A program made the translations under genes and the position numbers. This document shows, piece by piece, positions 46,761 to 55,926 of a DNA stretch of 64,000 bases. Source of the DNA: Roseovarius sp. MMSF_3350 (lineage in GTDB: Bacteria > Pseudomonadota > Alphaproteobacteria > Rhodobacterales > Rhodobacteraceae); contig NZ_JASHIZ010000001.1 in the NCBI RefSeq assembly GCF_030733425.1, forward strand, positions 62,001-126,000. The letters are read 5' to 3'. Numbering within the stretch: the stretch's first letter is position 1; every line of letters starts with the position of its first letter. The notes beneath the pieces were generated by a model that saw only the letters and a list, made by a program, of their open reading frames with translations, did no database searches and was not told the DNA's origin.

Positions 46761-47324
46761 TTATGGGTCGATCCATCCGATGTTGCCGTCATCACGGCGA
46801 TACACGACGTTCAGCCCATTCTTACCTTCATTTCGGAACACGAGCACCGGTGCGCCGGCAAGCTCCATCTGCATGACGGCTTCTCCGACCGACAGAGAGG
46901 GAATGGGATGTTCCATCTCTGCTACGATAACCGGCTGGAGGCTTTCTGGTTCCGATTCTTCCCCTTCGCTTTCGGAGGCGAGGATATAGGCGGAAGCCTG
47001 AGAAAGTTCAATAGGTTCCGCCCGGTCGCGATGATGGTCCTTCAGACGCCGCTTGTAACGGCGCAACTGCTTTTCCAGTTTCTCGCTGCACCCGTCGAAG
47101 GCGGCGTAGATTTCGTGCGCGTTGGCCTTGGCCGTGGCCGTCATACCCGTGGACAAATGGACCGTCGCCTCGCAGACGAACTCGCTCGCGCTCTTGGAAA
47201 AGATGACGTGTGCGTCCGTGGGGCGTTCGGCATACTTTTCCACAATGGAGTTCAATTCGTTCTCGACGTGCGTCTGCAAAGCCTGGCCGACATCGATTTG
47301 TTTTCCACTGATTTGATAGCGCAT
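46761..47324 (-). CDS. hpf: Ribosome hibernation promoting factor, long form
   Basis: 187 residues. Residues 1-100 form the HPF/RaiA fold (ISGKQIDVGQALQTHVENEL, RRYKRRLKDHHR); the C-terminal 60 residues (VIVAEMEHPIPSLSVGEAVMQMEL, FRNEGKNGLNVVYRRDDGNIGWIDP) are the dimerisation tail of long-form HPF. It pairs 70S ribosomes into inactive 100S dimers. GTTGGAGG lies just upstream. 228 bp separate it from lptB, with no rpoN between. Confidence 0.94.
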   Translation of the reverse strand: MRYQISGKQIDVGQALQTHVENELNSIVEKYAERPTDAHVIFSKSASEFVCEATVHLSTGMTATAKANAHEIYAAFDGCSEKLEKQLRRYKRRLKDHHRDRAEPIELSQASAYILASESEGEESEPESLQPVIVAEMEHPIPSLSVGEAVMQMELAGAPVLVFRNEGKNGLNVVYRRDDGNIGWIDP

Positions 47325-47552
47325 TCAGAACCTCCAACATGTGAACAGAAATAACCTTGGGGCGGTGTTTCGCCCTGATTCAGGTCAAATCTGTGAGGGA
47401 TATAATGACGTTTTCTGTGTGCTCGGCCTCGGCCCAGGTGATGGGTCGCTCAGCTCGAACAGTGCAAAAACTGAAAGCGTCATGCCCTTATTTGATCCGC
47501 GATATGGGCTACTTGTCAATGGACATTGCGTCAGCAGGCGGCGCAAGATCGC

Positions 47553-48311
47553 TCAGGATATACGAAAATTTTCGCCCAGGTAGACCCGGCGGACGTTCTC
47601 GTTCGACACGACCTCGGCGGGCGTGCCGGACATCAGCACCTGCCCGTCGTGCAGGATATAGGCGCGGTCCACGATCTCGAGCGTTTCGCGCACGTTGTGA
47701 TCGGTGATCAGCACGCCGATGCCGCGTTTCTTGAGGTCTGCGACAAGATGACGGATGTCGCCGACCGAGATCGGGTCGACCCCGGCGAAGGGTTCGTCGA
47801 GCAGAAGGTACCTGGGCCGCGCGGCCAGACATCGGGCGATTTCCACCCGGCGGCGTTCCCCGCCCGACAGTGCAAGCGCGGGGGCGCGCCGCAGGTGCTC
47901 GATGGAAAATTCCGACAGCAGCTCCTCGAGCCGCTCGCGGCGCTTGTGGCGCGAATCCCTCGAGATATCGAGGATTGCCATGATGTTGTCCTCGACCGAC
48001 ATGCCACGAAAGATCGACATTTCCTGCGGCAGGTAGCCCACGCCAAGCTTGGCGCGGCGGTACATCGGCAGGGCGGTGACATCGCGCCCGTCGATACGCA
48101 CATGGCCGCCCTCAGGATAGATCAGGCCCGCGATGGCGTAGAAGGTCGTCGTCTTGCCCGAGCCGTTGGGGCCAAGCAGCGCCACGACTTCGCCCTGGCG
48201 CAACGACAGGGTCACGTCCCTGATGACCACTCGCTTCTTGTAGCTCTTGCGCAGGTTTTCAACGGCAAGGCCGGTGCTTTCGTGGGCGATATGCAGGTCG
48301 GGCTTGGACAT
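47553..48311 (-). CDS. lptB: LPS export ABC transporter ATPase
   Basis: 252 residues. Walker A GPNGSGKTTTFYAI, signature LSGGERRRVEIARCL, Walker B YLLLDEPFAGVDPISV and the ITDHNV switch are all present. It powers the LptBFG complex that lifts LPS from the inner membrane. It is the last of rnd-lptC-lptA-lptB, one base after the lptA stop. Confidence 0.95.
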   Translation of the reverse strand: MSKPDLHIAHESTGLAVENLRKSYKKRVVIRDVTLSLRQGEVVALLGPNGSGKTTTFYAIAGLIYPEGGHVRIDGRDVTALPMYRRAKLGVGYLPQEMSIFRGMSVEDNIMAILDISRDSRHKRRERLEELLSEFSIEHLRRAPALALSGGERRRVEIARCLAARPRYLLLDEPFAGVDPISVGDIRHLVADLKKRGIGVLITDHNVRETLEIVDRAYILHDGQVLMSGTPAEVVSNENVRRVYLGENFRIS

Positions 48312-48809
48312 TTACTGGTTGCCGCCTTCGGGTTGCAGGATGGTCTTGACCCGGCCGGTGACGCGGGCGGTCCCGGCGCGGGTGTCGACGAACATCCGCT
48401 CGCCGGTCAGTGCGTTGGGCCCCTGCACCAGAAGGACATCGCCTTCCATCTCGATCAGACCGGTGTCGACGTTGTAATCGGCCTGGGACGCCTCGGCGGC
48501 ATCCTCGCCACTGACCAGCGTGACGCCTCCGGTCGCCTGAAGCTGCTCGATCCCGCTTTGATCGGCTTTGTAGACGACCAGCACGCGAGGCGCCGAGAGG
48601 CGCATTTCGCCCTGCCCGATCAGCACGTTGCCAGTGAAGACCGCAGTGCCGTCCTGCTGGTTCACGTCCAGATTGTCTGCCGTGACCTCGACAGGCAGGG
48701 TGCTGTCCTGCGCCGTGTTGCCGAAGGCCACCTGCGCCCCCTGGGCGAGAGCGCCCAGCGGCAGGCAGAGCAGAATGAATGGAATCAAAAGGCGAAACGA
48801 ATGGGTCAC
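48312..48809 (-). CDS. lptA: LPS transport periplasmic protein LptA
   Basis: 165 residues. A signal peptide (VTHSFRLLIPFILLCLPLGALAQ) is followed by the OstA/LptA beta-jellyroll (VEVTADNLDVNQQDGTAVFTGNVLIGQGEMRLSA). It bridges inner and outer membrane for LPS. Start is GTG 48809, whose first bases form the lptC stop (4-bp overlap); the frame upstream is a shadow of lptC. Confidence 0.9.
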   Translation of the reverse strand: MTHSFRLLIPFILLCLPLGALAQGAQVAFGNTAQDSTLPVEVTADNLDVNQQDGTAVFTGNVLIGQGEMRLSAPRVLVVYKADQSGIEQLQATGGVTLVSGEDAAEASQADYNVDTGLIEMEGDVLLVQGPNALTGERMFVDTRAGTARVTGRVKTILQPEGGNQ

Positions 48810-49429
48810 TGTTCGATGTCCTCGGCGGGCTGGGGCGTATATATCAGCTTCACCCCATCGGTGAAAAGCAAATGTGCCGCGCCGGTTTCCTCGTCTCCGG
48901 TCAGCACCATGCGTCCGGCGCTGAGGTCGCCGGGCGGACCCGTGCCAGAGATCTGGCCCGGCGTTTCGGCATATAGCACGTCCAGCCTGGCATCGAGGCG
49001 TTCGGTCCTCACCTTGTAGCCGGTGGTGGTGTCGACGTGGACATCGCCGATCAGCGAGGCGTTCAGATCGGATTGGTGCATGTCGGCGCGGTCGGAGGTC
49101 ACCGTCACGACGCTGCCCGACGCCAGGCGCATCTCGGCGGTGACATCCTCGGCATTGATCAGGCGCGGATCCTGCGGGTTGGGCCGTGCGGTTTCGGCGG
49201 TGACCATGATCTCGTCCCCGCCGCGGGTGACGCCGGCGAAGGCGGCATTGGTTGCGCCCTGTTCCTGGGCGCGCTGCTCGAGGTCGATCTCGGCGATGGG
49301 GATGGATTTGGTTGGGTCGATATGGCGCGAGATCAAGAACAGGGTCGACAACAGGCCAAGCGCGGTCAGGGGCAGGATGATCTTCATCCATGCCACGAGC
49401 CGCGAATAGAAATTGTCGGTGGTTGCCAT
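48806..49429 (-). CDS. lptC: LPS export protein LptC
   Basis: 207 residues. N-terminal membrane anchor (WMKIILPLTALGLLSTLFLIS, about 14-34) and a periplasmic LptC fold (VTAEMRLASGSVVTVTSDRADMHQSD, LSAGRMVLTGDEE). It passes LPS from LptBFG to LptA. ATG 49429 is 2 bp after the rnd stop, so the two genes are coupled. Confidence 0.88.
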   Translation of the reverse strand: MATTDNFYSRLVAWMKIILPLTALGLLSTLFLISRHIDPTKSIPIAEIDLEQRAQEQGATNAAFAGVTRGGDEIMVTAETARPNPQDPRLINAEDVTAEMRLASGSVVTVTSDRADMHQSDLNASLIGDVHVDTTTGYKVRTERLDARLDVLYAETPGQISGTGPPGDLSAGRMVLTGDEETGAAHLLFTDGVKLIYTPQPAEDIEQ

Positions 49430-49431
49430 GA

Positions 49432-50043
49432 TCAATGCGCGAAAATGTCCGTCTCCGGCCAGCCCGCAAGGTCCAGCCGGGCGCGCGTGGGCAGAAAGTC
49501 GAAACAGCTTTGCGCAAGCTCGGTACGTCCTTCGCGGGCCAGCCGCGCATCGAGTTCGGACCGTAACTGATGCAGATAGAGAACGTCGGATGCGGCGTAG
49601 TCCAGCTGAGCCCCGGTCAGTTCGGGCGCGCCCCAGTCCGACGATTGCTGCTGTTTCGATATGTCGACGCCAAGCAGTTCCTGAAGCAGGTATTTCAGGC
49701 CGTGGCGATCGGTGTAGGTGCGGATCAGCTTGCTGGCGATCTTTGTGCAGTAGACAGGCGCGGCGAGAGCCCCGAAAGCGTTGAACATCGCAGCGATGTC
49801 GAAGCGGCCGAAGTGGAAGAGCTTCAGCACGTTCGGATCGGTCAGAAGACGCTCCAGATTGGGTGCGCTGGTCTGGCCCTGCATTACCTGAACGATATGC
49901 GAATCGCCGTCGCCGCCCGACAGTTGCACCACGCAAAGCCGGTCGCGGTGCGGGTTGAGCCCCATCGTTTCACAGTCGATTGCGACGACCGGACCGAGGT
50001 CGAGGTCGTCTGGAAGATCGGATTTGTAGAGATGATTGGCCAT
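49432..50043 (-). CDS. rnd: Ribonuclease D-like 3'-5' exonuclease
   Basis: 203 residues, only the DEDDy exonuclease domain: AIDCETMGL (D, E), FHFGRFDIAA (D), and QLDYAASDVLYLHQL (Y, D). The C-terminal HRDC domain of E. coli RNase D is absent, the common short form in alphaproteobacteria. It trims RNA 3' ends. First gene of the lpt cluster. Confidence 0.9.
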   Translation of the reverse strand: MANHLYKSDLPDDLDLGPVVAIDCETMGLNPHRDRLCVVQLSGGDGDSHIVQVMQGQTSAPNLERLLTDPNVLKLFHFGRFDIAAMFNAFGALAAPVYCTKIASKLIRTYTDRHGLKYLLQELLGVDISKQQQSSDWGAPELTGAQLDYAASDVLYLHQLRSELDARLAREGRTELAQSCFDFLPTRARLDLAGWPETDIFAH

Positions 50044-50220
50044 GGTCCGCCGGGGTTGCTTGAAACGTATATAGGGCGCTGCCGCGCAATGTGAGCCTGC
50101 TTAAGCGAAAAGCTGCGTGTGCTCAATGAAAAGCCGGGACATCGCCCCCTTAGGACAGGTCACGATCAACGTGGGAATGTGGTATGGTACCGTCAAGCGG
50201 TGGTGACGGGCCGGCGTGAA

Positions 50221-50266
50221 GCCCCGATGTCCGTCACATCGGGGCCGACACCGATACCGGCGGTGT
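50221..50266. other. Tandem hairpins upstream of the alpha/beta hydrolase; remainder of spacer featureless
   Basis: The 302-bp spacer 50,044-50,345 holds a perfect 10-bp hairpin GCCCCGATGT/ACATCGGGGC (50221-50230, 50236-50245) and a second hairpin ACACCG/CGGTGT (50248-50253, 50261-50266) with TTTC after it. The second could end a short plus-strand transcript. Otherwise I see no gene. Confidence 0.6.
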
Positions 50267-50345
50267 TTCAAGAATTCGACTTGAGTATTCAGTGTGATTG
50301 ATCAGGGGCTGTTGTCGCCCGCAAGTCTTTTGAGCGAGGTTCACG

Positions 50346-52325
50346 ATGGAAGATATCATCGCACTGCTGATGGCCCTGACGGCGCCCGAGCCGGACGGGA
50401 GGTACTTCGAGACCCTGTTGGCTCGGGGCGAAGGGGCTCCGGTGGAGATCGTGTCTTGTCGCGACCCGATGGCGATGTCGGAAATCGTCGGCGAGACGAT
50501 CCTTTGTGGCACGGTCACCGTGCCGGAGGACCACGACGCGCCGGAGAACGGGCAAAGTGTCGACCTCGCCTTTGCGATCCTGCGATCCGAGACGACCTAT
50601 CCGGCCCCGGACCCTCTGGTTTACCTGCATGGCGGGCCCGGGATCGGCAACCTGAACAGCGGTCTGAGCTTCATGGCGGACGCCTTTGCGCCGTTTCGTG
50701 CCAATCGCGACGTGATCATCTTCGATCAGCGGGCCGCCGGCATCTCTTCGGGCAGCGTGGTCTGCTACGAGCAGATTGCGCAGAATGTCAGCCAGGTCAT
50801 TACCGAGGAGACCGGCGCGCTGGAGGCCGACCCGGAGGGAAACCCCGTGGTCAGCCAGTTCCTGAAGGATTGCCTGTCGGAGATCGAGGCGGACGGCACG
50901 GATCTTTCGAAATACAACACGCGCCAGAACGCGCTGGACGTGCCGATGATCCTGACGGCGCTGGGCTACGAGGAATGGAACCTTTACGGCATTTCCTACG
51001 GTACCAAGCTTACGCTGGAGGTGCTGCGCACTGCGCCCGAGGGTGTCCGGTCTGCCGTGATCGACGGGGTCGCGCCACCTTGGGTCAGGCTCTATGACAC
51101 GCTGACCCTGCCACTGGCGGAGTCGATGCAACGGTTGGTCGAGGATTGCGCCGCGGACATGGTCTGTGACATGGCCTATCCCGATCTGGGCGAGGTGCTG
51201 CGCGACGTCATCGCGCGGTCGAAGGCGGGGGACCTGGTGGTCGACGGCGCGACCATTCCGCCGCAACTGGTGCTCAACTTCTTTTCGCAACGCAACGATC
51301 GGTTCAACCTCGGCTCGCTCACGCCGTATATCCCCGCGATGGTGTACGAGTTGCACAGGGGCGACGACACGCCAACGATCGAAATGGTCGTGAAGGACTG
51401 GGATTTTTCTGTGCCGCAACCGGATGCGGACGCAGTTCTTGCGGCACGGCGGGACGACCTGACCGAGCAGCAGATGCATCTTCTGCAAATGGCGCTGGGC
51501 GATGCCGCGATTATCGACGATGCCACAACGGCGCTCGGGATCGCCGTGGCTGACCTGCGCCGTCAGTTGCGCCGTGACCGCGTGCTGGGCCCGATGCCCG
51601 GCTTGTTCGATGCCGAGTTGTCTGCCGCCGTTCCCGACACGATCGTGACCTCGGATGCCGCCCGCGCGACGCTGGAAGGGTATTCGGCGTTGCAGCTGGG
51701 TGCGCCGACGCGCGAAAGGTTATCAATGTTCGTCGAAACGCATTTCGAGGGGCCGCATCTTGCGCGACTGCTCGCCATAGTCGAGGCCATGACCGACGAG
51801 GAGATCGCCGCGGTCTATGCCGACGCGGCGCAATCGGTGCAGACGCATACGTTGGAATTTCAGCAGAACTCCATCGACCTGATGCTCTACGCATGCCAGG
51901 AGGACATGCCCTACAATACGATGGAAGGTTACCGGCAGACGTCCGCGGAACAGCCTTTTGACGTGACGGCGTTTTTCGATGGCGCGGCGGCGGGTGTCTA
52001 TACGGTTTGCACTGCGTTCACACCAACCCAGCGCGAAAATTGGCACGAGGTGGTGGAAAGCGATATTCCCACCGTCTCGATCGGTTCCGGATGGGACACG
52101 CAGACCGCTGCAAGCTGGGCGAAAGAAGCCACGCGCGGGCTGACCAATGCGCAGCACTTCTTCATCGCCGAGGCCGGTCACGGCGCGTTGGCCTATGTCG
52201 ATTGCGTCGGAGACATGACCGCAGCCTTTGTGAACGATCCGACCCGGACGCTGGACAATTCCTGCGTCGAGGCGACGGCGGTTCCAGCGTTCCATATCGC
52301 ACCGCGGGTCGACACGGCGCAGTAA
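50346..52325 (+). CDS. Alpha/beta hydrolase, tripeptidyl-aminopeptidase-like
   Basis: 659 residues. YLHGGPGIGN and FDQRAAGISSG form the oxyanion and N-terminal part; the nucleophile S217 is in YGISYGTKL; the C-terminal third has VSIGSGWDTQTAASW and AGHGALAYVDC, supplying Asp and His, with a C-terminal cap as in TAP-like hydrolases. It probably cleaves peptides or esters. Homologues are usually exported, but no signal peptide is seen after ATG 50346. Single gene at the edge of the core genome. Confidence 0.85.
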   Translation: MEDIIALLMALTAPEPDGRYFETLLARGEGAPVEIVSCRDPMAMSEIVGETILCGTVTVPEDHDAPENGQSVDLAFAILRSETTYPAPDPLVYLHGGPGIGNLNSGLSFMADAFAPFRANRDVIIFDQRAAGISSGSVVCYEQIAQNVSQVITEETGALEADPEGNPVVSQFLKDCLSEIEADGTDLSKYNTRQNALDVPMILTALGYEEWNLYGISYGTKLTLEVLRTAPEGVRSAVIDGVAPPWVRLYDTLTLPLAESMQRLVEDCAADMVCDMAYPDLGEVLRDVIARSKAGDLVVDGATIPPQLVLNFFSQRNDRFNLGSLTPYIPAMVYELHRGDDTPTIEMVVKDWDFSVPQPDADAVLAARRDDLTEQQMHLLQMALGDAAIIDDATTALGIAVADLRRQLRRDRVLGPMPGLFDAELSAAVPDTIVTSDAARATLEGYSALQLGAPTRERLSMFVETHFEGPHLARLLAIVEAMTDEEIAAVYADAAQSVQTHTLEFQQNSIDLMLYACQEDMPYNTMEGYRQTSAEQPFDVTAFFDGAAAGVYTVCTAFTPTQRENWHEVVESDIPTVSIGSGWDTQTAASWAKEATRGLTNAQHFFIAEAGHGALAYVDCVGDMTAAFVNDPTRTLDNSCVEATAVPAFHIAPRVDTAQ

Positions 52326-52470
52326 CGCCCAAGCGAAACGACGCCTGCTTGTCAGAACTGCAATCTGCCCGGGAAGGTGGTGCCGCTGAAGGGCATCGAA
52401 ACCCTATATCATGTGGTTCCAATCTGTGTCACATACCCCGGTTTTTCAATAAAAACGGTTACTTCATCGT

Positions 52471-52490
52471 TTCATGCTGTTTCATGCTGT
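52471..52490 (+). repeat. Tandem 10-bp direct repeat upstream of the integrase
   Basis: TTCATGCTGT occurs twice without a gap, about 50 bp before the integrase start; TATACT/TATATA at 52499-52508 follows as a possible -10 region. It could be an operator or arm-type recombinase site. Confidence 0.4.
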
Positions 52491-52537
52491 CGCGTTCTAT
52501 ACTATATATAGAGGTGGATTAAGAGGGGGACAGAGAT

Positions 52538-53725
52538 TTGCCCGCGCAACACAAGCTATCAGCCGCCAAGCTCAAGAACGCGAAACCCGGCAAGTATTCC
52601 GATGGCGCTGGTCTATGGCTCCACAAGCGTGAGGACGGCGGGGCTCAGTGGGTGCTTCGCGTCACTGTCCACGGCAGGCGCAGGGAAATGGGTCTCGGTG
52701 CCCTGAGCGATGTCAGCCTGAAAGAAGCTCGCGATTCTGCCGAGCGCTGGCGGGCCGTGGTGCGGGAGGGGAAAGATCCGATCAAGGAACGAGAGCGCCT
52801 GCGCCGCGATGCGATGCGCGACGACCACACTCTATCCTCAGTGGCCGTGGAGGCATTCGAAGCCAAGAAGGCCGAGTTGAAAGGCGACGGCAAGGCAGGC
52901 CGGTGGTTCACTCCCCTCGAACTCCACGTCTTGCCCAAGATTGGAAAAGTCCCGGTCGAGGATATCGACCAGCGCGACATCAAGAACACCCTGGCACCTA
53001 TCTGGCACACGAAGTCAGACACCGCGAGAAAGGCTCTTAACCGGCTGAGCATCACCTTGAAGCATGCCGCCGCCATGGGACTCGATGTGGATGTTCAGGC
53101 AACGGAAAAAGCCAAGGCGCTGCTGGGCAAGTCCCGACATGAAGCACGCAATATTCCAGCGCTGCTTTGGCAAGAGGTGCCAAGCTTCTATGAAAGCCTT
53201 TCCGAGGGAACAGTGACGCACCTGGCCTTGAGGCTCCTGATTCTGACAGCTCTGCGCTCCAAGCCGATCCGGTTCTGTCGTCTTGATGAGATTGAAGGCG
53301 ACGTGTGGACCGTTCCGGCCGAAAACATGAAGTCGCAGAAAGGGTATGAGCAGGAATTCCGCGTGCCGCTGTCTAAAGAGGCGTTGGCCGTCATCGAGCA
53401 AGCCAAGCCTCTGGCGCGCGATGGCTACTTGTTCCCCAGCGTGCGTAGGGGCGTTCTGTCCGACGCGACGATGAGTGCATTGATGAAACGGCGCGGCATG
53501 GACGCCCGCCCGCATGGCTTTCGATCCAGTTTCAGAACATGGTGCGCCGAGGCGACGAGTACGCCGGAAAACATTGCCGAGGTGGCGTTGGCGCACGTGA
53601 CCGGAACGAAAGTTGCCCGTGCCTATCGCCGCACGGATTTCCTCGATCAACGCCGTGTTTTGATGGCCCGTTGGGCGGATCACGTCACCGGCGAAAACAC
53701 AAGTGAGGTGATTCGATTTGCTTAA
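52538..53725 (+). CDS. int: Tyrosine recombinase / P4-type integrase
   Basis: 395 residues. The N-terminal DUF4102-like arm-binding domain (KLKNAKPGKYSDGAGLWLHKREDGGAQWVLR) precedes the SAM-like core-binding domain and catalytic domain. Catalytic residues R240 (TALRSK), H326 and R329 (PHGFRSSFR), H353 (LAHVTG) and Y363 (ARAYRR) are all present, so it looks active. Start is TTG with AGAGGGGG 8-9 bases before. The target site is not recognised. It overlaps slightly the frame leading to the alpA-like gene. Confidence 0.92.
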   Translation: MPAQHKLSAAKLKNAKPGKYSDGAGLWLHKREDGGAQWVLRVTVHGRRREMGLGALSDVSLKEARDSAERWRAVVREGKDPIKERERLRRDAMRDDHTLSSVAVEAFEAKKAELKGDGKAGRWFTPLELHVLPKIGKVPVEDIDQRDIKNTLAPIWHTKSDTARKALNRLSITLKHAAAMGLDVDVQATEKAKALLGKSRHEARNIPALLWQEVPSFYESLSEGTVTHLALRLLILTALRSKPIRFCRLDEIEGDVWTVPAENMKSQKGYEQEFRVPLSKEALAVIEQAKPLARDGYLFPSVRRGVLSDATMSALMKRRGMDARPHGFRSSFRTWCAEATSTPENIAEVALAHVTGTKVARAYRRTDFLDQRRVLMARWADHVTGENTSEVIRFA

Positions 53726-53795
53726 TCTGGAGAATTTAACTGGGCTTAAACTATTAGATTGTAACCTTTTTTCATTCGGAAAGAGGAAACATTTA

Positions 53796-53966
53796 ATGAC
53801 CGATAGAATACTGAGATGCAAAGAAGTTCAGCAAGCCATAGGGCTTAGCAGATCCACGATTTACCGTATGATTGAGCGCGGTGATTTCCCGCGACCCCAG
53901 AAGCTTGGCCTGCGCGCCATTGGCTGGCGGGAAAGTGCAATCAGCGACTGGATGGAGGCTAGATAG
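53796..53966 (+). CDS. AlpA-like helix-turn-helix regulator 1
   Basis: 56 residues. The compact HTH (MTDRILRCKEVQQAIGLSR, STIYRMIERGDFPRPQKLG, RAIGWRESAISDWM) is typical of AlpA/excisionase-type proteins of P4-like phages and islands, which switch integrase expression or excision. AGAGGA 8-10 bases before ATG 53796 fixes the start. It follows int by 70 bp. Confidence 0.85.
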   Translation: MTDRILRCKEVQQAIGLSRSTIYRMIERGDFPRPQKLGLRAIGWRESAISDWMEAR

Positions 53967-53973
53967 AGTAAAA

Positions 53974-54717
53974 ATGCAGATTACCTCCCAAATGAAAGCG
54001 TTACGGCCAGGTGTGGCTCGCATCATCGAAATGCATTTGCCGCGTTCAATAGAAATGCTGCACGGCAGCCCTGTTAGTCGGCGTTACGCAGACATCATTC
54101 TCAATAGCCTGAAGTCGCCAGAGGCGCAGTTCGGCTATGGGTCTAAGGCGCAAGCTGAGGCCCTTCGACGTCTTTCTAGGGCCGCAACCGAATACGAAAG
54201 AGCAATCTCTGCTTTGCCGGAAGGGCTAAAAGAGAAGTTACATTGGGCAGCTGGACCTCGGACAATCGAAGCTTATGCACTGCTATATGACGTGACCCTC
54301 CTAACTGAGGAAATCAAAAGCGGATGTAAGTCACTACTGCGGGATCAAGAAAAGTTGCCGACGGCTAAAGCAAATCGTGATTGGAAGATGGCAGCTATAG
54401 CTGGCGCTTGCCGAGAGGTTTGGGCCATCGAGGAATGGCGCGTAAATTCCCAAGAGCGCGGACCAGAACCCGTAAGAAATGCTCTACTCCAAGAGTTCTA
54501 TAGCGCCGAAAATCAGATGCTATTGGAGCGATACAGATATCATATCCAGAACTTTGCTCCAAAAAGCGAGAGACAGTCACCGGGGCCTATGGGCCGTATG
54601 CTTGAGGACCTTCTATCAACGATAGGAGGATATGAAGAAGGAAAGTCGCCGTCCGCTCAGAGCGCCCTTCGTTCGTGGAAATTTGCTGTCGACAGTTCTG
54701 CTGAACCAAATCAATAA
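53974..54717 (+). CDS. Hypothetical protein, 247 residues
   Basis: Starts 7 bp after the AlpA-like gene (ATG 53974). Almost wholly helical and charged, with no signal peptide, membrane segment or recognised motif. Codon use is less GC-biased than in the core genes. Not recognised; position after int-alpA suggests an element function such as replication or regulation, but nothing in the sequence shows it. Confidence 0.65.
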   Translation: MQITSQMKALRPGVARIIEMHLPRSIEMLHGSPVSRRYADIILNSLKSPEAQFGYGSKAQAEALRRLSRAATEYERAISALPEGLKEKLHWAAGPRTIEAYALLYDVTLLTEEIKSGCKSLLRDQEKLPTAKANRDWKMAAIAGACREVWAIEEWRVNSQERGPEPVRNALLQEFYSAENQMLLERYRYHIQNFAPKSERQSPGPMGRMLEDLLSTIGGYEEGKSPSAQSALRSWKFAVDSSAEPNQ

Positions 54718-54866
54718 TTATGTACGTATAGACATTCCACAGAAACAAAATGCGTTTCTGTCGGGCGCAAGCAGTATCATTCGCTTCTACCTTCGACCAT
54801 GCCGCCCCATGGTGAAGCGTGGCAAGGCCCCAGGGGTTAGCTTCACCCACCTACGTAGGTGAGGCT

Positions 54867-55046
54867 ATGACGTATCTTAATCTCAACCAACTGTCACAAA
54901 AGCTTGGCGGTCGCTCCCGCAGCTCCCTGTATAGAGACGTAGAAGCTGGCCGCATTCCTGAACCGATCCGCTTGGGCGGTCGTCCGTACTGGATCGAAAG
55001 CCAAGTTGACGACGCTCTGACCAAGCAATTGCAGGATGCCGCTTAA
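54867..55046 (+). CDS. AlpA-like helix-turn-helix regulator 2
   Basis: 59 residues from ATG 54867, with GGTGAGG just upstream. LNLNQLSQKLGGRSRSSLYRDV and the PEPIRLGGRPYWIESQVDDAL half give the AlpA/MerR-like HTH pattern. A second regulator of this type in one element is unusual. The 149-bp spacer in front holds no gene. Confidence 0.75.
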   Translation: MTYLNLNQLSQKLGGRSRSSLYRDVEAGRIPEPIRLGGRPYWIESQVDDALTKQLQDAA

Positions 55047-55148
55047 ACGACCCCCCACCCAAGAGGTTCGGGCAGGGGCGGTATTCGTTTATGCAGCAAC
55101 AGAAACGTACCGCATCCGGCCCGTTCCTTCAAGAAGAAGGTAACGAGC

Positions 55149-55535
55149 ATGAATAAGAAAACAGACACTAAACCGCCTCAAAACACCCAATGGATCATTT
55201 CGAGGCTTGATCTACCTCGCCGCCGAGGCGGAGCGCACTACGAGGTGCAACACGCGGACGGCAAGCGTGAATCCATCACCCTGAGCAACCGCAAAAGGCA
55301 GGTTTTGGACGCGCTGATGCGCAGCCCCATTTACTGCGCTAGCCCGGTTCGCCTGTCAGACATCGTACTGCTTTTGCGGAATGAAAACGGGCTCAATATC
55401 GAAACCGAGTTCTTCCAGGAGAATGATGGGATCGAGAACACGCGCTTTGGCATCTACGTCCTTGTAGACCAGGTGCGTTACCTGGGCGAAGTCAGCACTG
55501 TTGCCAGTCCCGCTGCGGAAAGCGAGGCGGCATGA
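55149..55535 (+). CDS. Hypothetical protein, 128 residues
   Basis: ESITLSNRKRQVLDALMRSPIYCASPVRLSDIVLLLR is consistent with a winged-helix-like module that may bind DNA. N-terminus is Lys/Pro-rich. AAGAAGGTAACGAGC precedes ATG 55149. Its stop overlaps the next start by 4 bp. Not recognised beyond this. Confidence 0.65.
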   Translation: MNKKTDTKPPQNTQWIISRLDLPRRRGGAHYEVQHADGKRESITLSNRKRQVLDALMRSPIYCASPVRLSDIVLLLRNENGLNIETEFFQENDGIENTRFGIYVLVDQVRYLGEVSTVASPAAESEAA

Positions 55536-55801
55536 CCGAGTGTTCGCGAAAACCCGAGGATGACCTGCGGGGTTATGTGGAGGTCCGCGAAGGTTGGGGC
55601 GAGGAAATCGCCCCATACCGCTACCTGACGGTCTACTACGTCTATGACTGGTCCCGCCACCGGGACAGCGCGGCAATCGTCGGCAGCTTCAACACGCGCC
55701 CCAAAGCCATCGCGTTCGCAAAAGAGTGGGCCGAAGCCCATGAACGGGATCTGGCGACGGCAGAGGTTATCCCTCTTCGTCGGGAAAGCGGGGCTGCATG
55801 A
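55532..55801 (+). CDS. Hypothetical protein, 89 residues
   Basis: Coupled to the preceding gene by an ATGA overlap. Rich in Tyr, Arg and Glu (YRYLTVYYVYDWSRHRDSAAIVG), no membrane segment or signal. It looks like a small soluble element protein; no family recognised. Confidence 0.6.
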   Translation: MTECSRKPEDDLRGYVEVREGWGEEIAPYRYLTVYYVYDWSRHRDSAAIVGSFNTRPKAIAFAKEWAEAHERDLATAEVIPLRRESGAA

Positions 55802-55926
55802 TGAATTCCAGCGCAGCCGTAATCGAAATGCAGGGCTACGCTCAGGGGGTGGTAGCAAGGGAGTTTTGCACCGGTTTACGTGATCGGCGGCGCGGCTACA
55901 GTCGCGGCAGAGATGGGGGAAAGCAG

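Noticed and set aside
52380..52440. tRNA-like 3' end (GGTTCCAATC) as the integrase target
   Set aside because: The T-loop differs at a conserved position and no acceptor or anticodon stem could be built.
52437..52459. CCGGTTTTT...AAAAACGG as terminator of the alpha/beta hydrolase gene
   Set aside because: The stem contains a bulge and the T run lies inside it; possible but too weak to annotate.
54587..54862. Small ORFs on both strands between the 247-aa gene and the second AlpA-like gene
   Set aside because: Overlapping frames with no Shine-Dalgarno and no protein-like pattern; partly antisense to the 247-aa gene.
55798..55926. N-terminal extension of the 92-residue hypothetical protein
   Set aside because: Kept only as an alternative start; residues just before the inner ATG are Arg/Gly-rich and the inner ATG has a purine-rich site.
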